From an uncultured Clostridia bacterium (GTDB lineage: Bacteria; Bacillota; Clostridia; Oscillospirales; Acutalibacteraceae): a stretch of 64,000 nucleotides of DNA. Both the position numbers and the translations under genes were made by a program. Below are positions 24,891 through 33,064 of this stretch, in pieces (within the stretch, counting starts at the first letter, position 1; each line of letters starts with the position of its first letter). A model generated the notes under the pieces. That model was not told the origin of the DNA. It worked only from the letters and a program-made list of their open reading frames with translations, and searched no databases. Location of the stretch: the NCBI GenBank assembly GCA_904399395.1, contig CAJFPJ010000056.1:62001-126000 (forward strand). Reading direction: 5' to 3'.

Positions 24891-25442
24891 CTATTCCAGC
24901 TCCAGCCGGTGGAGAATCTCACGGGCCACAAAATTAGCAGGTGCACCGGCAGGAATCACCATGTGGGCGGCGGCTTTATATTTGGGCATCCGTTCCAAAA
25001 AGAGGGAGTACATCGCCTCGTCTCTGTCCGGCCTCTGGAGAAGAGGACGAGATGTATCGTTTTTCAGCCGTTCCCGCAGAGCAGGGAAGGGAACATCCAG
25101 AAGCAGAATGATACCGGTTTCCGCCAAAGCATCCCGGCTTTTTTCCCGCAGAACCGTCCCCCCTCCGGAAGCGATCACAAGGCCTCGTTCCCGGGAAAGG
25201 GCCGAGGCAGCATCTTCCTCCATCTGTCGGAAGGCTTCCTCGCCTTCCTCTGCAAAGATTTCCTTGATAGTTTTTCCGGCTTTTTTCTCAATGTATTCAT
25301 CCATGTCTACAAAGCTGCGCCCTGCAAGCCTTGCAAGTCTGCGCCCGATGCTGGATTTTCCGCAGCCCATAAAGCCGCAGAGAATGATGTTGCGCTCTGC
25401 ACGCTTTTCCAGAGTATCGGCCCCTACCGTCCCTTCTCTCAT
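24891..25442 (-). CDS. aroK: Shikimate kinase
   Basis: A 183-residue P-loop kinase that phosphorylates shikimate. It has the Walker A loop ILCGFMGCGKSSIGRRLA, the shikimate-binding D-x-D in FVDMDEYIEKKAG, the EEGEEAFRQME motif, IASGGGTVL (the GGG substrate loop) and the lid region RLKNDTSRPLL with its arginine. ATG 25442 starts one base after the aroE stop, with GGAGGA at 7 bases; the in-frame ATG 25457 lies inside aroE and is less likely. The N-terminal 17 residues precede the kinase fold and are variable. It is followed by the separate promoter of the aroF unit. Confidence 0.95.
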   Translation of the reverse strand: MREGTVGADTLEKRAERNIILCGFMGCGKSSIGRRLARLAGRSFVDMDEYIEKKAGKTIKEIFAEEGEEAFRQMEEDAASALSRERGLVIASGGGTVLREKSRDALAETGIILLLDVPFPALRERLKNDTSRPLLQRPDRDEAMYSLFLERMPKYKAAAHMVIPAGAPANFVAREILHRLELE

Positions 25443-25443
25443 A

Positions 25444-26304
25444 TCAGTTTCCTCCAAACAAGCGTTTCATCTCGTTTTCCGCTTCCCTGCAGAGCGTCAG
25501 AAGATCCCCGGTTTCGTAATGAGAACCGTCCCAGATCCGGTGGGCTTCAGCCGCCTGCCCCACCAGCATAGCCATACCTCCGGCCGTTTGAATGCCTGTT
25601 TCTTCTGCAAGCTGTAAAAAGCGCGTTTCTCTGGGATTATAGACCGCGTCAAACACGGCCTTGCATCGCCTGAAACCACCAGGCCCAAGAGGAGATTCCC
25701 CTTCCTTGGGATACATGCCAAGGGGGGTACCGTTCACGGCCAGATCAAAAGTAAGCCCTTGGCTTTCAGCAAATCGTTCTGTCTCATTTAAGGGAAAAGC
25801 TTCTGCCTTTTTGCCGCAGGCTTTCAGAAGATCCGCGGCAAGGGCTTGGGCCTGTTCCATTCTGCGGGCGGCTATATAGACCCGGCATCCCTCCATAAGC
25901 CCTTCTAAGGCCATCACTCGGGAAACGCCCCCCGCTCCCAGCACCAGAAGATTACCGGAAAGAGGAATACCGGCGCTCTTAAGGGCGAACCGGAATCCCG
26001 CCCCGTCTGTGGTATAGCCGGTAAGACGTCCCCCTCCATTTTTGACGGTGTTCACAGAGCCGAACAGGCGGGCTTTTTCATCTAGTCCATCCAGAAGAGG
26101 TATAATCGCCTGCTTGTGGGGAATCGTGATGTTGAACCCATCCAGCTGCCGTAGCTCTTCTATGGAGCGGGAAAGTATATCGGGAGAAATATCTTTTGCG
26201 GTGTAAGAAGCCGGCTTTCCAGCAGCTTCGAACAGGCGGGCATTTAAAAACGGAGACATGGTGTGGCCGATAGGGTGCCCGATAACGGCAAAATTTCGGC
26301 TCAT
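25444..26304 (-). CDS. aroE: Shikimate dehydrogenase
   Basis: A 286-residue NADPH-dependent enzyme that reduces 3-dehydroshikimate. It has the N-terminal FAVIGHPIGHTMSPFLNARLF (shikimate binding), NITIPHKQAIIPLLD with the catalytic Lys, NTVKNGGGRLTGYTTDGAGF with the Asp partner, the Rossmann loop VLGAGGVSRVMALEGL, VNGTPLGMYP and the late GMAMLVGQAAEAHRIW. ACAAGGAGG lies before ATG 26304. It is the first gene of the aroE-aroK unit. Its promoter is not clear; a TATACT lies on the minus strand at 26355-26360 next to the small inverted repeat CCTGCAGACGCAGG. Confidence 0.95.
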   Translation of the reverse strand: MSRNFAVIGHPIGHTMSPFLNARLFEAAGKPASYTAKDISPDILSRSIEELRQLDGFNITIPHKQAIIPLLDGLDEKARLFGSVNTVKNGGGRLTGYTTDGAGFRFALKSAGIPLSGNLLVLGAGGVSRVMALEGLMEGCRVYIAARRMEQAQALAADLLKACGKKAEAFPLNETERFAESQGLTFDLAVNGTPLGMYPKEGESPLGPGGFRRCKAVFDAVYNPRETRFLQLAEETGIQTAGGMAMLVGQAAEAHRIWDGSHYETGDLLTLCREAENEMKRLFGGN

Positions 26305-26516
26305 GGGGATTACCTCCTTGTGTAAAAAATAAAGTCAATGAGAAAATGTCACAGAGTATACCGCCTGCAGACGCAGGAACTGGCGACCTTTGAGGCTCAC
26401 TCAATTTCTTTGTGAAAATATGGAGAAAAAGAAAAGATTCCTGTACTTTCTGCCATAAAAGGGGTTATCTAGGCATAAAAGAACTATAAAAACTGGAAAA
26501 TCCTTTTAAAATCATA

Positions 26517-26545
26517 TTGACAAAGTCTGGGTTTGCTAATAATAT
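26517..26545 (+). promoter_or_regulatory. Sigma-A promoter of acpP
   Basis: TTGACA, 17 bp, TAATAT. An inverted repeat, ACAAAACctcgtGTTTTGT, follows downstream (26622-26642) and might be an operator in the leader. Confidence 0.8.
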
Positions 26546-26703
26546 GTGGATAAGGCAGGCAACAGAAAAAGGCGCTGGTGATATCCGCAGGCCCGTTTTC
26601 ATGCCAAAGCTGGCTTATTTTAGCACAAAACCTCGTGTTTTGTCCACTTTTCTCCGTACGGGACCCGGTGCGGAAATTAAAAATCCAAGGGAGGACCTGA
26701 TTA

Positions 26704-26931
26704 ATGGTACTGGAAAAGCTGAAAGCAATCCTGAGTGAGCAGTTTGACGCAGAGGAGGATTCTATCACCCCCGAAACCTCCATTGCCGACGACCTGGGCG
26801 CTGATTCCCTGGATGTTGTGGATTTGCTGATGTCTATTGAGGACGAATTCGAGATCGAAATTCCTGACGAAGAGATCGACAACATCAAAACAGTGGGAGA
26901 GCTCGTGAAGTACATTGAAGATCATATGTGA
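26704..26931 (+). CDS. acpP: Acyl carrier protein
   Basis: A 75-residue, acidic helical protein with the phosphopantetheine site GADSLDVVDLLM, where Ser35 carries the prosthetic group. The length and sequence (SIADDLGADSLD, then EFEIEIPDEEID) are those of the housekeeping fatty-acid-synthesis ACP. GGGAGGA is 8 bases upstream of the ATG. It is monocistronic between its own promoter and a strong terminator, apart from the fab cluster, which is unusual since acpP often neighbours fabD/fabG/fabF. Confidence 0.97.
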   Translation: MVLEKLKAILSEQFDAEEDSITPETSIADDLGADSLDVVDLLMSIEDEFEIEIPDEEIDNIKTVGELVKYIEDHM

Positions 26932-26989
26932 TCTTCTAATACTTTAAGCAGAAGCACCACTGTGTAGGCTTTGCTGTATGAAGCCTAAA

Positions 26990-27026
26990 AAGACCGCTGC
27001 GTATGTTGCGCAGCGGTCTTTTTTTG
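26990..27026 (+). terminator. Terminator of acpP
   Basis: AAGACCGCTGCG pairs with GCGCAGCGGTCTT, followed by seven T. A second small inverted repeat (TAGGCTT...AAGCCTA, 26965-26987) precedes it. Confidence 0.9.
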
Positions 27027-27235
27027 TGTTTCTACATCTCCAAAACCGGCAAAAGTTTGCCGGTATAAAAGAAAAATCTATGTTCTGATTCTTCCTCGGC
27101 CCGGCACTTTCAGAAAGAATATGAATATTGGTGGTAGTCGGTGGAAAACCATAAAATGAAGCCCGTGACGGATGCATGGGTTCATAAAAAGTAAAGGTTT
27201 TCGTATGTGAAATATTTTTTATTATCATACCATTT

Positions 27236-27264
27236 TTGACATAATAATGCAAGAAACATAGTTT
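27236..27264 (+). promoter_or_regulatory. Possible promoter of the glycosyltransferase pair
   Basis: TTGACA, 17 bp, TAGTTT (a weak -10), 80 bp before the GT2 start. An inverted repeat ACCGGCAAAagTTTGCCGGT at 27042-27063 lies in the same spacer. Confidence 0.45.
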
Positions 27265-27344
27265 TTCTGCATCCTTTTATACAGGATAGAAGCGAACGAA
27301 AATCTTTACTTTTTCGGTCTAAGTGGAGTGTAGGAGGCAGAAAC

Positions 27345-28283
27345 ATGGAGAAGAGAAAACCAATTATCAGTACAGTTACCCCCTGTTACAATGAGGAAGC
27401 GGCTATACCGCTGTTCTATCAGGAGCTGTGCCGGGTGGCGGAGGAAATGGCGGATGCGGAATTTGAATTTCTTTTTGTTGATGACGGCTCAAAGGACGGA
27501 ACGCTCGAGATCCTGCGAGAGCTGAATCAGAGGGATGCAAGGGTGCACTATGTATCCTTTTCCAGAAATTTTGGGAAAGAAGCCGGGATTTACGCCGGCC
27601 TCCAGAATGTTTCGGGAGATTTTGTGGCCATTTTGGATGCGGACATGCAGGATCCTCCCTCACTGCTCCCGGAAATGTACCGGATTGTGTCAGAAGAGGA
27701 ATATGATTGTGTAGGAACCCGCAGGGTAACGCGCAAAGGGGAGCCGCCTGTGCGTTCTATGTTTGCCCGTATATTTTACCGGCTAATGAACCGGATTTCA
27801 AAAACAGAAGTAGTAGATGGGGCAAGGGATTTTCAACTGATGAGCCGCAAAGTGGTGGATGCGGTCCTTTCGGTGGGGGAATACAACCGGTTTTCCAAAG
27901 GAATTTTCGGCTGGGTGGGTTTTAAAAAGAAATGGCTGGAGTATGAAAATGTGGAGCGGGTAGCTGGAGAAACCAAATGGTCCTTTTGGTCGCTGTTTAT
28001 CTATGCGCTGGATGGGATCATAGCTTTTTCCACAGCGCCTCTGGTTATTTCTTCCATAGTGGGAATCCTGCTGTGTGTCGTATCCTTCGTTCTGATCCTG
28101 ATTGTGGTAATCAAGACGCTGGTGTGGGGGGATCCGGTGGCGGGATATCCCTCTCTTGTGTGTATTATTTGTTTTATTTCTGGTATACAACTGCTCTGCA
28201 TGGGCATTTTAGGTCAATATCTTGCTAAGACGTATCTGGAAACTAAGAAACGACCGGTGTATCTTATCAGAGAGAAAAAATAA
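27345..28283 (+). CDS. GT2 glycosyltransferase, DPM1/GtrB-like (polyprenyl-phosphate sugar synthase)
   Basis: A 312-residue protein with a GT-A domain: TVTPCYNEEAAIPLFYQEL, FLFVDDGSKDGTLEIL, SFSRNFGKEAGIYAGLQ, VAILDADMQDPPSLLPEM (the DXD-type metal site) and GARDFQLMSRKVVDAV. Two C-terminal membrane helices follow (about residues 228-255 and 262-288). This is the architecture of GtrB, Gtr-like and YkoT-type enzymes that transfer a sugar from a nucleotide donor to undecaprenyl phosphate. GTAGGAGG precedes the ATG. The next gene encodes a large GT-C-like membrane protein, the expected user of the lipid-linked sugar. Confidence 0.92.
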   Translation: MEKRKPIISTVTPCYNEEAAIPLFYQELCRVAEEMADAEFEFLFVDDGSKDGTLEILRELNQRDARVHYVSFSRNFGKEAGIYAGLQNVSGDFVAILDADMQDPPSLLPEMYRIVSEEEYDCVGTRRVTRKGEPPVRSMFARIFYRLMNRISKTEVVDGARDFQLMSRKVVDAVLSVGEYNRFSKGIFGWVGFKKKWLEYENVERVAGETKWSFWSLFIYALDGIIAFSTAPLVISSIVGILLCVVSFVLILIVVIKTLVWGDPVAGYPSLVCIICFISGIQLLCMGILGQYLAKTYLETKKRPVYLIREKK

Positions 28284-28299
28284 GAGAGGTTTTATAACT

Positions 28300-29970
28300 G
28301 TGGTTCGGGAAGATTATAATATGAAAAATTGGGTGAGACAGCATAGAATAGATTTGCTGTTTTGCGTGATAACCCTTTTGCAGCTGGGACTGTTGCTGTA
28401 TTATGGCAATGAAAAGGCATATTTCTTCGGGGATGAGATATATACGTATGGCCTTTCTAATAGTGTGGGGACGCCGTTTTTAACGCCGGATTCCGATGTA
28501 TGGAGAACGTCTCAGGATTATAAGGATTATGTCATGGTGGGTAGTGATGAGCGTTTCCGGTATGACTCTGTATTTGCCAACCAGGCAGCCGATGTGCATC
28601 CACCTCTATATTACTGTTTTATCCATACGGTTTGTTCCTTTTTTCCGGATACTTTTTCAAAATGGTATGGGATTATACCCAGTATGGTGTTCTTTGTATT
28701 GACAAATTGCCTGCTTTTTTATCTTTCGAAAAGGTTGTTTGGGAATACGTTAAAATCTGCATTGCCAGTGTTTATATGGGGATTTTCTGCTTTGGGAATA
28801 TCCATGGGGCTTTTGATTCGTATGTATATGATGCAGATATTCTGTATCGTTTTATATACTGTGGTACTATTCAGGCTATTCATGGATAAACGAAAGCGGG
28901 ATTATTTTTATGTGGCTGTAACGGTATGCCTTGGTTTTTTGACCCATTATCATTTTGTGATATATGCGTTTTTGATTTCTGCGGTGTTTTCTCTGTGGCT
29001 TCTATATAGGAAACAATTCAGGGATTTTTTACTGTTTGCTCTCAGTGCGGGCGGTGGGATAGCAGCCGGAGTATTGGTTTTCCCAGCTGTTTTTTCTCAC
29101 ATCGAGTCTACAACCCATGGACGGGAAGCTGCGAAAAATGCTACAAATTTGCAGCACCTTATGGAGAGCTGGAAGGAGTATTATAAAATAGTAAACCAAT
29201 ATTTGTTTGGAGGGCAGCTGAAATGGATCGTTCTTGTACTTGCTGCGCTTCTGCTTCTAATGCTGCTTTGTTCTCTTTTGGCCAAAGTGAAGCACAAACG
29301 CCGCCCGGAAAAAGCGTTCTATTTTCAGGATGTGCTAAAAAGACACGCTTTGTCGAAAAATCTTCGGTTCCTTATAGCAGTGACAGGGGTATGCATAGCG
29401 TATTACTTAGTGGTAATAAATTTGTCCTTATATCGGGATGCAAGGTATATTGCCGGCGTGATTCCGCTTTTGCTGCTGGCTTTTTCTGCTGCATCGGTTT
29501 CTGTTTTGCAGTATTTTGTAAAACATCCCAATGGAGTTGTGGTAGGGATCGCTTTGTATTTTGCCGTTTTGTCATACACGGCATATAGAGATCATTCTTT
29601 GCTGTATGTGTATCAGGATGATGAGCAGTTAACGGCCATGGAGGCGTATAAGGGGGCGACTGGTGTGATCGTGTTTACTTCTCCGAATGCAGCACAACAG
29701 TATAATCTTTGCATTAGGCCGCTGCCGTGTTATATGATGTTGAAGGAGACGTATCAGGTAGATGAGCGGGAACTGGAAAAGTTGGGTTCTGCACTTGAGG
29801 GAAAGAAAGATGAACAGATACTTGTATATGTCCGTAAGGATGCGAAAGATCCCAACATCATGCAGAAGGTTTTGCAAAATGCAGGCTTTCATGGATATAG
29901 AATAATTCCCGAACTATCGAGAGGATATACTGCATGCAATGTATATCTGCTGACAAATGAAGTGTCATAA
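28300..29970 (+). CDS. GT-C type membrane glycosyltransferase (GT39/RgtA-like)
   Basis: A protein of about 550 residues with 11 or so hydrophobic helices. Just after the first helix it has YFFGDEIYTYGLSNS, the acidic (D/E) loop motif of GT-C enzymes such as protein mannosyltransferases and ArnT, and later VHPPLYYCFIHT, also typical. A soluble C-terminal portion (from about 460) follows. GTG 28300 is taken as the start because GAGAGG lies 9 bases upstream; ATG 28321 is the alternative and gives a shorter N-terminus. It lies 16 bases behind the GT2 gene, so the pair probably glycosylates a surface polymer or protein outside the membrane. The codon use is more AT-rich than in its neighbours. Confidence 0.8.
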   Translation: MVREDYNMKNWVRQHRIDLLFCVITLLQLGLLLYYGNEKAYFFGDEIYTYGLSNSVGTPFLTPDSDVWRTSQDYKDYVMVGSDERFRYDSVFANQAADVHPPLYYCFIHTVCSFFPDTFSKWYGIIPSMVFFVLTNCLLFYLSKRLFGNTLKSALPVFIWGFSALGISMGLLIRMYMMQIFCIVLYTVVLFRLFMDKRKRDYFYVAVTVCLGFLTHYHFVIYAFLISAVFSLWLLYRKQFRDFLLFALSAGGGIAAGVLVFPAVFSHIESTTHGREAAKNATNLQHLMESWKEYYKIVNQYLFGGQLKWIVLVLAALLLLMLLCSLLAKVKHKRRPEKAFYFQDVLKRHALSKNLRFLIAVTGVCIAYYLVVINLSLYRDARYIAGVIPLLLLAFSAASVSVLQYFVKHPNGVVVGIALYFAVLSYTAYRDHSLLYVYQDDEQLTAMEAYKGATGVIVFTSPNAAQQYNLCIRPLPCYMMLKETYQVDERELEKLGSALEGKKDEQILVYVRKDAKDPNIMQKVLQNAGFHGYRIIPELSRGYTACNVYLLTNEVS

Positions 29971-29973
29971 CGA

Positions 29974-30007
29974 AAAAGCACTCCTGTTCATATCAGGAGT
30001 GCTTTTT
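29974..30007 (+). terminator. Terminator of the glycosyltransferase pair
   Basis: AAAAGCACTCCTG pairs perfectly with CAGGAGTGCTTTT around a TTCATAT loop, followed by T. It could act in both directions. Confidence 0.9.
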
Positions 30008-30160
30008 CCTATAGAAGAATAGAGCAGGCTGGTTTGTCTAAAAATCGCCTGTGGCCTCTTGTATTTATCATGAAAAGCAAGTAAGCTTACCTATAAGAGG
30101 ATCTTTCTTAAATATGGGAAAGGCCGAAGATAAAGCGGAACAGCGAAAGGGGCAGTTGAT

Positions 30161-31228
30161 ATGAATAGGGAAAAATTGCTGGCGTATATGGAACAGAAGG
30201 GGATAGACGGCTTTTTTATAGCGAAAAAGGAAAATGTGCGATATATAAGCGGATATACGGGGTGGGATTCCTACCTTCTGATAACAAAAGGGACAAGCTA
30301 TTTTATAACGGATCCACGATATACGGAGCAGGCGGCCATGGAATGCCCGGCATATACAATCTATAATTGGAGAACGCCGGGGTGCACAGTGGTGGATGCG
30401 CTGAAGACCATAGCGGAAAAGGAAGATCTCAAGACCCTTGCTTTTGAAGGGGATGTGATGAACTATCGGCAGTATTTTGAATGCCGGGAAAAGCTTCGTG
30501 CGGAGCTGGTTCCTGCGGATGGCGTGATCGAAAAGATTCGTTCAGTGAAGACTCCGGAAGAGATCGACTGCCTGCGCATATCCTGCCAGATCGCCTGCAG
30601 AGCATATGAGCGCCTTTTAAAGGAGATTCGGGTGGGTGTAACGGAAAAGGAACTTTCCGCAAAGCTGGTCTGCTATATGACGCAGGAGGGAGCTGATGCT
30701 CAGCCTAATGGCATCCTTCTGATCTCCGGCCCCAGAACGTCTCTTTTGCACGGAGTGGCTTCCTCAAAGGCCATTGAATACGGCGACTTTGTGCTGATGG
30801 ATTTCGGCTGCCAATATAAGGGGTATATTTCCGATATGACGCGCACCGTAGTGGTGGGGAAAGCCAATGCGAAGCAGCGGGAAGTATATGAGCTGGAAAA
30901 GCGCATGCTGGAGGATTCTCTCAAAGTTATGCGTGCGGGTGTGCCTGCCCGGGATGTTTATAAGGCTTCCATCCGTGCTATCGAAGGGACGGAATATATG
31001 CAGTATCATTATTCCAACGTAGGCCACGGCGTAGGACTTTTTGTTCATGAGCAGCCTTTCACAAGCCCGGTGTCTGATGAAATTTTGGAAGAAAATAATG
31101 TGCGGACTATTGAGCCGGGCCTCTACATACCGGGCTGGGGCGGTGTGCGCATTGAGGATCAGATCTGTATTACCAAAGACGGCTATGAGAATTTTGTCAG
31201 CATTCCCCACGAGCTGATGGAACTGTGA
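30161..31228 (+). CDS. pepP: Xaa-Pro aminopeptidase (M24B family)
   Basis: A 355-residue protein: an N-terminal creatinase-like domain (to about residue 125; FFIAKKENVRYISGYTG) and a C-terminal pita-bread domain with all five metal ligands: VLMDFGC (Asp), ISDMTRTV (Asp), GHGVGLFVHE (His), TIEPGLY (Glu) and GGVRIEDQI (Glu). It removes N-terminal residues next to proline. This length is that of the Firmicute YqhT-type enzymes. GAAAGGGG precedes the ATG. In many Firmicutes the gene sits beside efp; here it stands alone after a terminator. Confidence 0.93.
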   Translation: MNREKLLAYMEQKGIDGFFIAKKENVRYISGYTGWDSYLLITKGTSYFITDPRYTEQAAMECPAYTIYNWRTPGCTVVDALKTIAEKEDLKTLAFEGDVMNYRQYFECREKLRAELVPADGVIEKIRSVKTPEEIDCLRISCQIACRAYERLLKEIRVGVTEKELSAKLVCYMTQEGADAQPNGILLISGPRTSLLHGVASSKAIEYGDFVLMDFGCQYKGYISDMTRTVVVGKANAKQREVYELEKRMLEDSLKVMRAGVPARDVYKASIRAIEGTEYMQYHYSNVGHGVGLFVHEQPFTSPVSDEILEENNVRTIEPGLYIPGWGGVRIEDQICITKDGYENFVSIPHELMEL

Positions 31229-31333
31229 ACCATGGTGTTCATCCCTTGTGTCGTCGTTCTGTGTCAACATAAGCATACTAAAAATAGAAGAGGTAAAAAA
31301 TTGCAGTTTCGCAGCTCTGTTGCGTGAACTGTC

Positions 31334-31362
31334 TTGAAATAGGAAAAGCTTTCTTATATAAT
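31334..31362 (+). promoter_or_regulatory. Sigma-A promoter of the oadB-like gene
   Basis: TTGAAA, 17 bp, perfect TATAAT, with a leader of about 145 bases before the TTG start. Confidence 0.8.
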
Positions 31363-31512
31363 AGAATATGCTTTTACGGGGAACAGCTTATACGAAGTTC
31401 CCTGTGGGCCGCGCGCTGTTCGCCTGCCCGGGCGCCATGCGAAAATGTAGGTCCCAGTTTTTTACATTGCATAAACGGGCGGCGAGAAAATAGCAAAGGA
31501 GCGAAAAAGCAG

Positions 31513-32655
31513 TTGAACGAATTCAGTTTTCTCATCGACGGAGCGAAGTACATAATCGATAATCCGAAGATGGCGGTTATGTGGCTCATAGGAGGCCTTT
31601 TGATCTGGCTGGCTATCAAAAAGGATTTTGAGCCAGCCCTGCTTCTTCCCATGGGCTTTGGCGCCATTTTGGTGAACTTGCCCCTGCCTGGAGTAGTTGG
31701 CGACGAGAGTGTCACAGGCATTGTCCAGTGGCTCTATCATGTGGGTATTGAGGCTTCCGAGGCTATGCCGCTTTTGCTCTTCGTGGGCATCGGTGCTATG
31801 ATCGATTTCGGGCCTCTTCTCTCTAATCCGCGGATGCTTCTTTTCGGCGGCGCGGCTCAGTTCGGTATTTTCTTCACGGTGGTAATGGCAGTGCTTCTGG
31901 GCTTCCCGCTGAAGGATGCCATGAGTGCCGGTGTAATCGGCGCGGCAGACGGCCCCACCTCCATCATGGTGGCTCAGCGGCTTGGAAGCAACTATTTCGG
32001 TGCCATCACTGTGGCAGCATATTCTTATATGGCTTTGGTGCCGATTATCCAGCCTATAGCTATCAAGCTGGTTACCACCAAGCATGAGCGTCAGATCCGC
32101 ATGCCGTATAACCCCGCCAACGTGAGCAAGACCACCCGGATTCTGTTCCCCATCATTGTGACCATCATCGCGGGCCTCATTGCCCCTGATTCCGTTGCAC
32201 TGGTAGGTTTCTTGATGTTCGGCAACCTGATCCGCGAATCCGGCTGCCTGGATAACCTCTCTCAGACGGCCCAGGGACCTCTTGCGAACCTGATCACTAT
32301 CTTCCTTGGTATTACAATTTCCTTCCAGATGCGGGCGGAAGCGTTCCTTTCCTGGGGCACGATTCTGATTATGTGCCTTGGTTTGGTGGCTTTTGTTGTG
32401 GATACCATCGGCGGCGTATTGTTTGCTAAGCTTCTGAACCTGTTCCTTCCCAAGGATAAGAAGATCAACCCCATGGTGGGCGGCGCCGGCATTTCTGCGT
32501 TCCCCATGTCCGCCAGAGTCATTCAGAAGATGGCTCTCAAAGAGGACAATCAGAACCACCTGCTCATGCACGCTGTAGGCGCAAACGTGGCAGGTCAGAT
32601 CGGTTCTGTGGTTGCAGGCGGCATTATCCTTTCCCTGGCGGGAGTATGGTTCTAA
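31513..32655 (+). CDS. Na+-translocating decarboxylase beta subunit (OadB/GcdB/MmdB family)
   Basis: A 380-residue membrane protein with about nine hydrophobic segments. FVGIGAMIDFGPLLSNPRMLLFGGAAQFGIF, IGAADGPTSIMVAQRL and SYMALVPIIQPIAI, then GGAGISAFPMSARVIQKM and a final NVAGQIGSVVAGGII are family hallmarks, including the conserved Asp in GAADGPT. The subunit couples decarboxylation of a carboxybiotin to Na+ export. The start is TTG 31513, after AAAGGAG, since upstream reading shows no family similarity. A short gamma-like gene follows, but no carboxyltransferase alpha subunit or biotin carrier lies in the window, so the substrate (oxaloacetate, methylmalonyl-CoA or glutaconyl-CoA) is unknown. 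Confidence 0.9.
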   Translation: MNEFSFLIDGAKYIIDNPKMAVMWLIGGLLIWLAIKKDFEPALLLPMGFGAILVNLPLPGVVGDESVTGIVQWLYHVGIEASEAMPLLLFVGIGAMIDFGPLLSNPRMLLFGGAAQFGIFFTVVMAVLLGFPLKDAMSAGVIGAADGPTSIMVAQRLGSNYFGAITVAAYSYMALVPIIQPIAIKLVTTKHERQIRMPYNPANVSKTTRILFPIIVTIIAGLIAPDSVALVGFLMFGNLIRESGCLDNLSQTAQGPLANLITIFLGITISFQMRAEAFLSWGTILIMCLGLVAFVVDTIGGVLFAKLLNLFLPKDKKINPMVGGAGISAFPMSARVIQKMALKEDNQNHLLMHAVGANVAGQIGSVVAGGIILSLAGVWF

Positions 32656-32726
32656 CTAACGGCTGATGAAGGAAACGGTGAAGACGCGCGCTGAAAAGCA
32701 GCGTGTCGGAAAGGATGGTATATAGA

Positions 32727-32912
32727 ATGAATATGATTTCTGTGCTGCTTCCCGCTTTCAGGAGCGTGATGGGTGAAGTGACGCAGCAGGATATTTTCCG
32801 TTCCCTGGAATTGATGGGGAAGGGTATGCTGGGCATTTTGGTGGTAATGATCCTGATTTTCCTTGTCATCAAGGGCCTTAATGCCGTGTCCGGAAGCAAG
32901 AAGAAGGAGTAA
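32727..32912 (+). CDS. Small OadG-like (gamma) subunit of Na+-decarboxylase
   Basis: A 61-residue protein with one strong membrane helix (GMLGILVVMILIFLVIKGLNAV, about residues 31-52, written here in part) preceded by a short amphipathic segment and ending in SKKKE. The motif L-M-G-K-G-M-L-G-I is typical of OadG/MmdD-type gamma or delta subunits that anchor the decarboxylase complex. It follows the beta subunit gene by 71 bases. ATG 32727 follows GGAAAGGA; upstream in-frame GTG and ATG codons overlap that site. The order beta-gamma without alpha is unusual. Confidence 0.65.
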   Translation: MNMISVLLPAFRSVMGEVTQQDIFRSLELMGKGMLGILVVMILIFLVIKGLNAVSGSKKKE

Positions 32913-33064
32913 GTCGGTAATTTTTATTATAATGTAAGAGATACGTATAAATGCAGATATAAAGGAGTAACGAGGCTTTGTGGCCCTGCGGCCGGCTGGG
33001 AAGCTGTGCGGCCTAAAGAGCCTGTTGCTCTGAGATTTTAATGGAAGCTGAGGGATAGCAGATA

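Noticed and set aside
24985-25617. Plus-strand frame opposite aroK/aroE
   Set aside because: Ser/Arg-rich antisense shadow; both aro genes carry full family motifs.
31462-32571. A 369-codon minus-strand frame opposite the oadB-like gene
   Set aside because: His/Gln-rich antisense shadow with no recognisable domain.
32913-33064. A Pro T-box before proS
   Set aside because: The spacer is short and has no T-box sequence or terminator.
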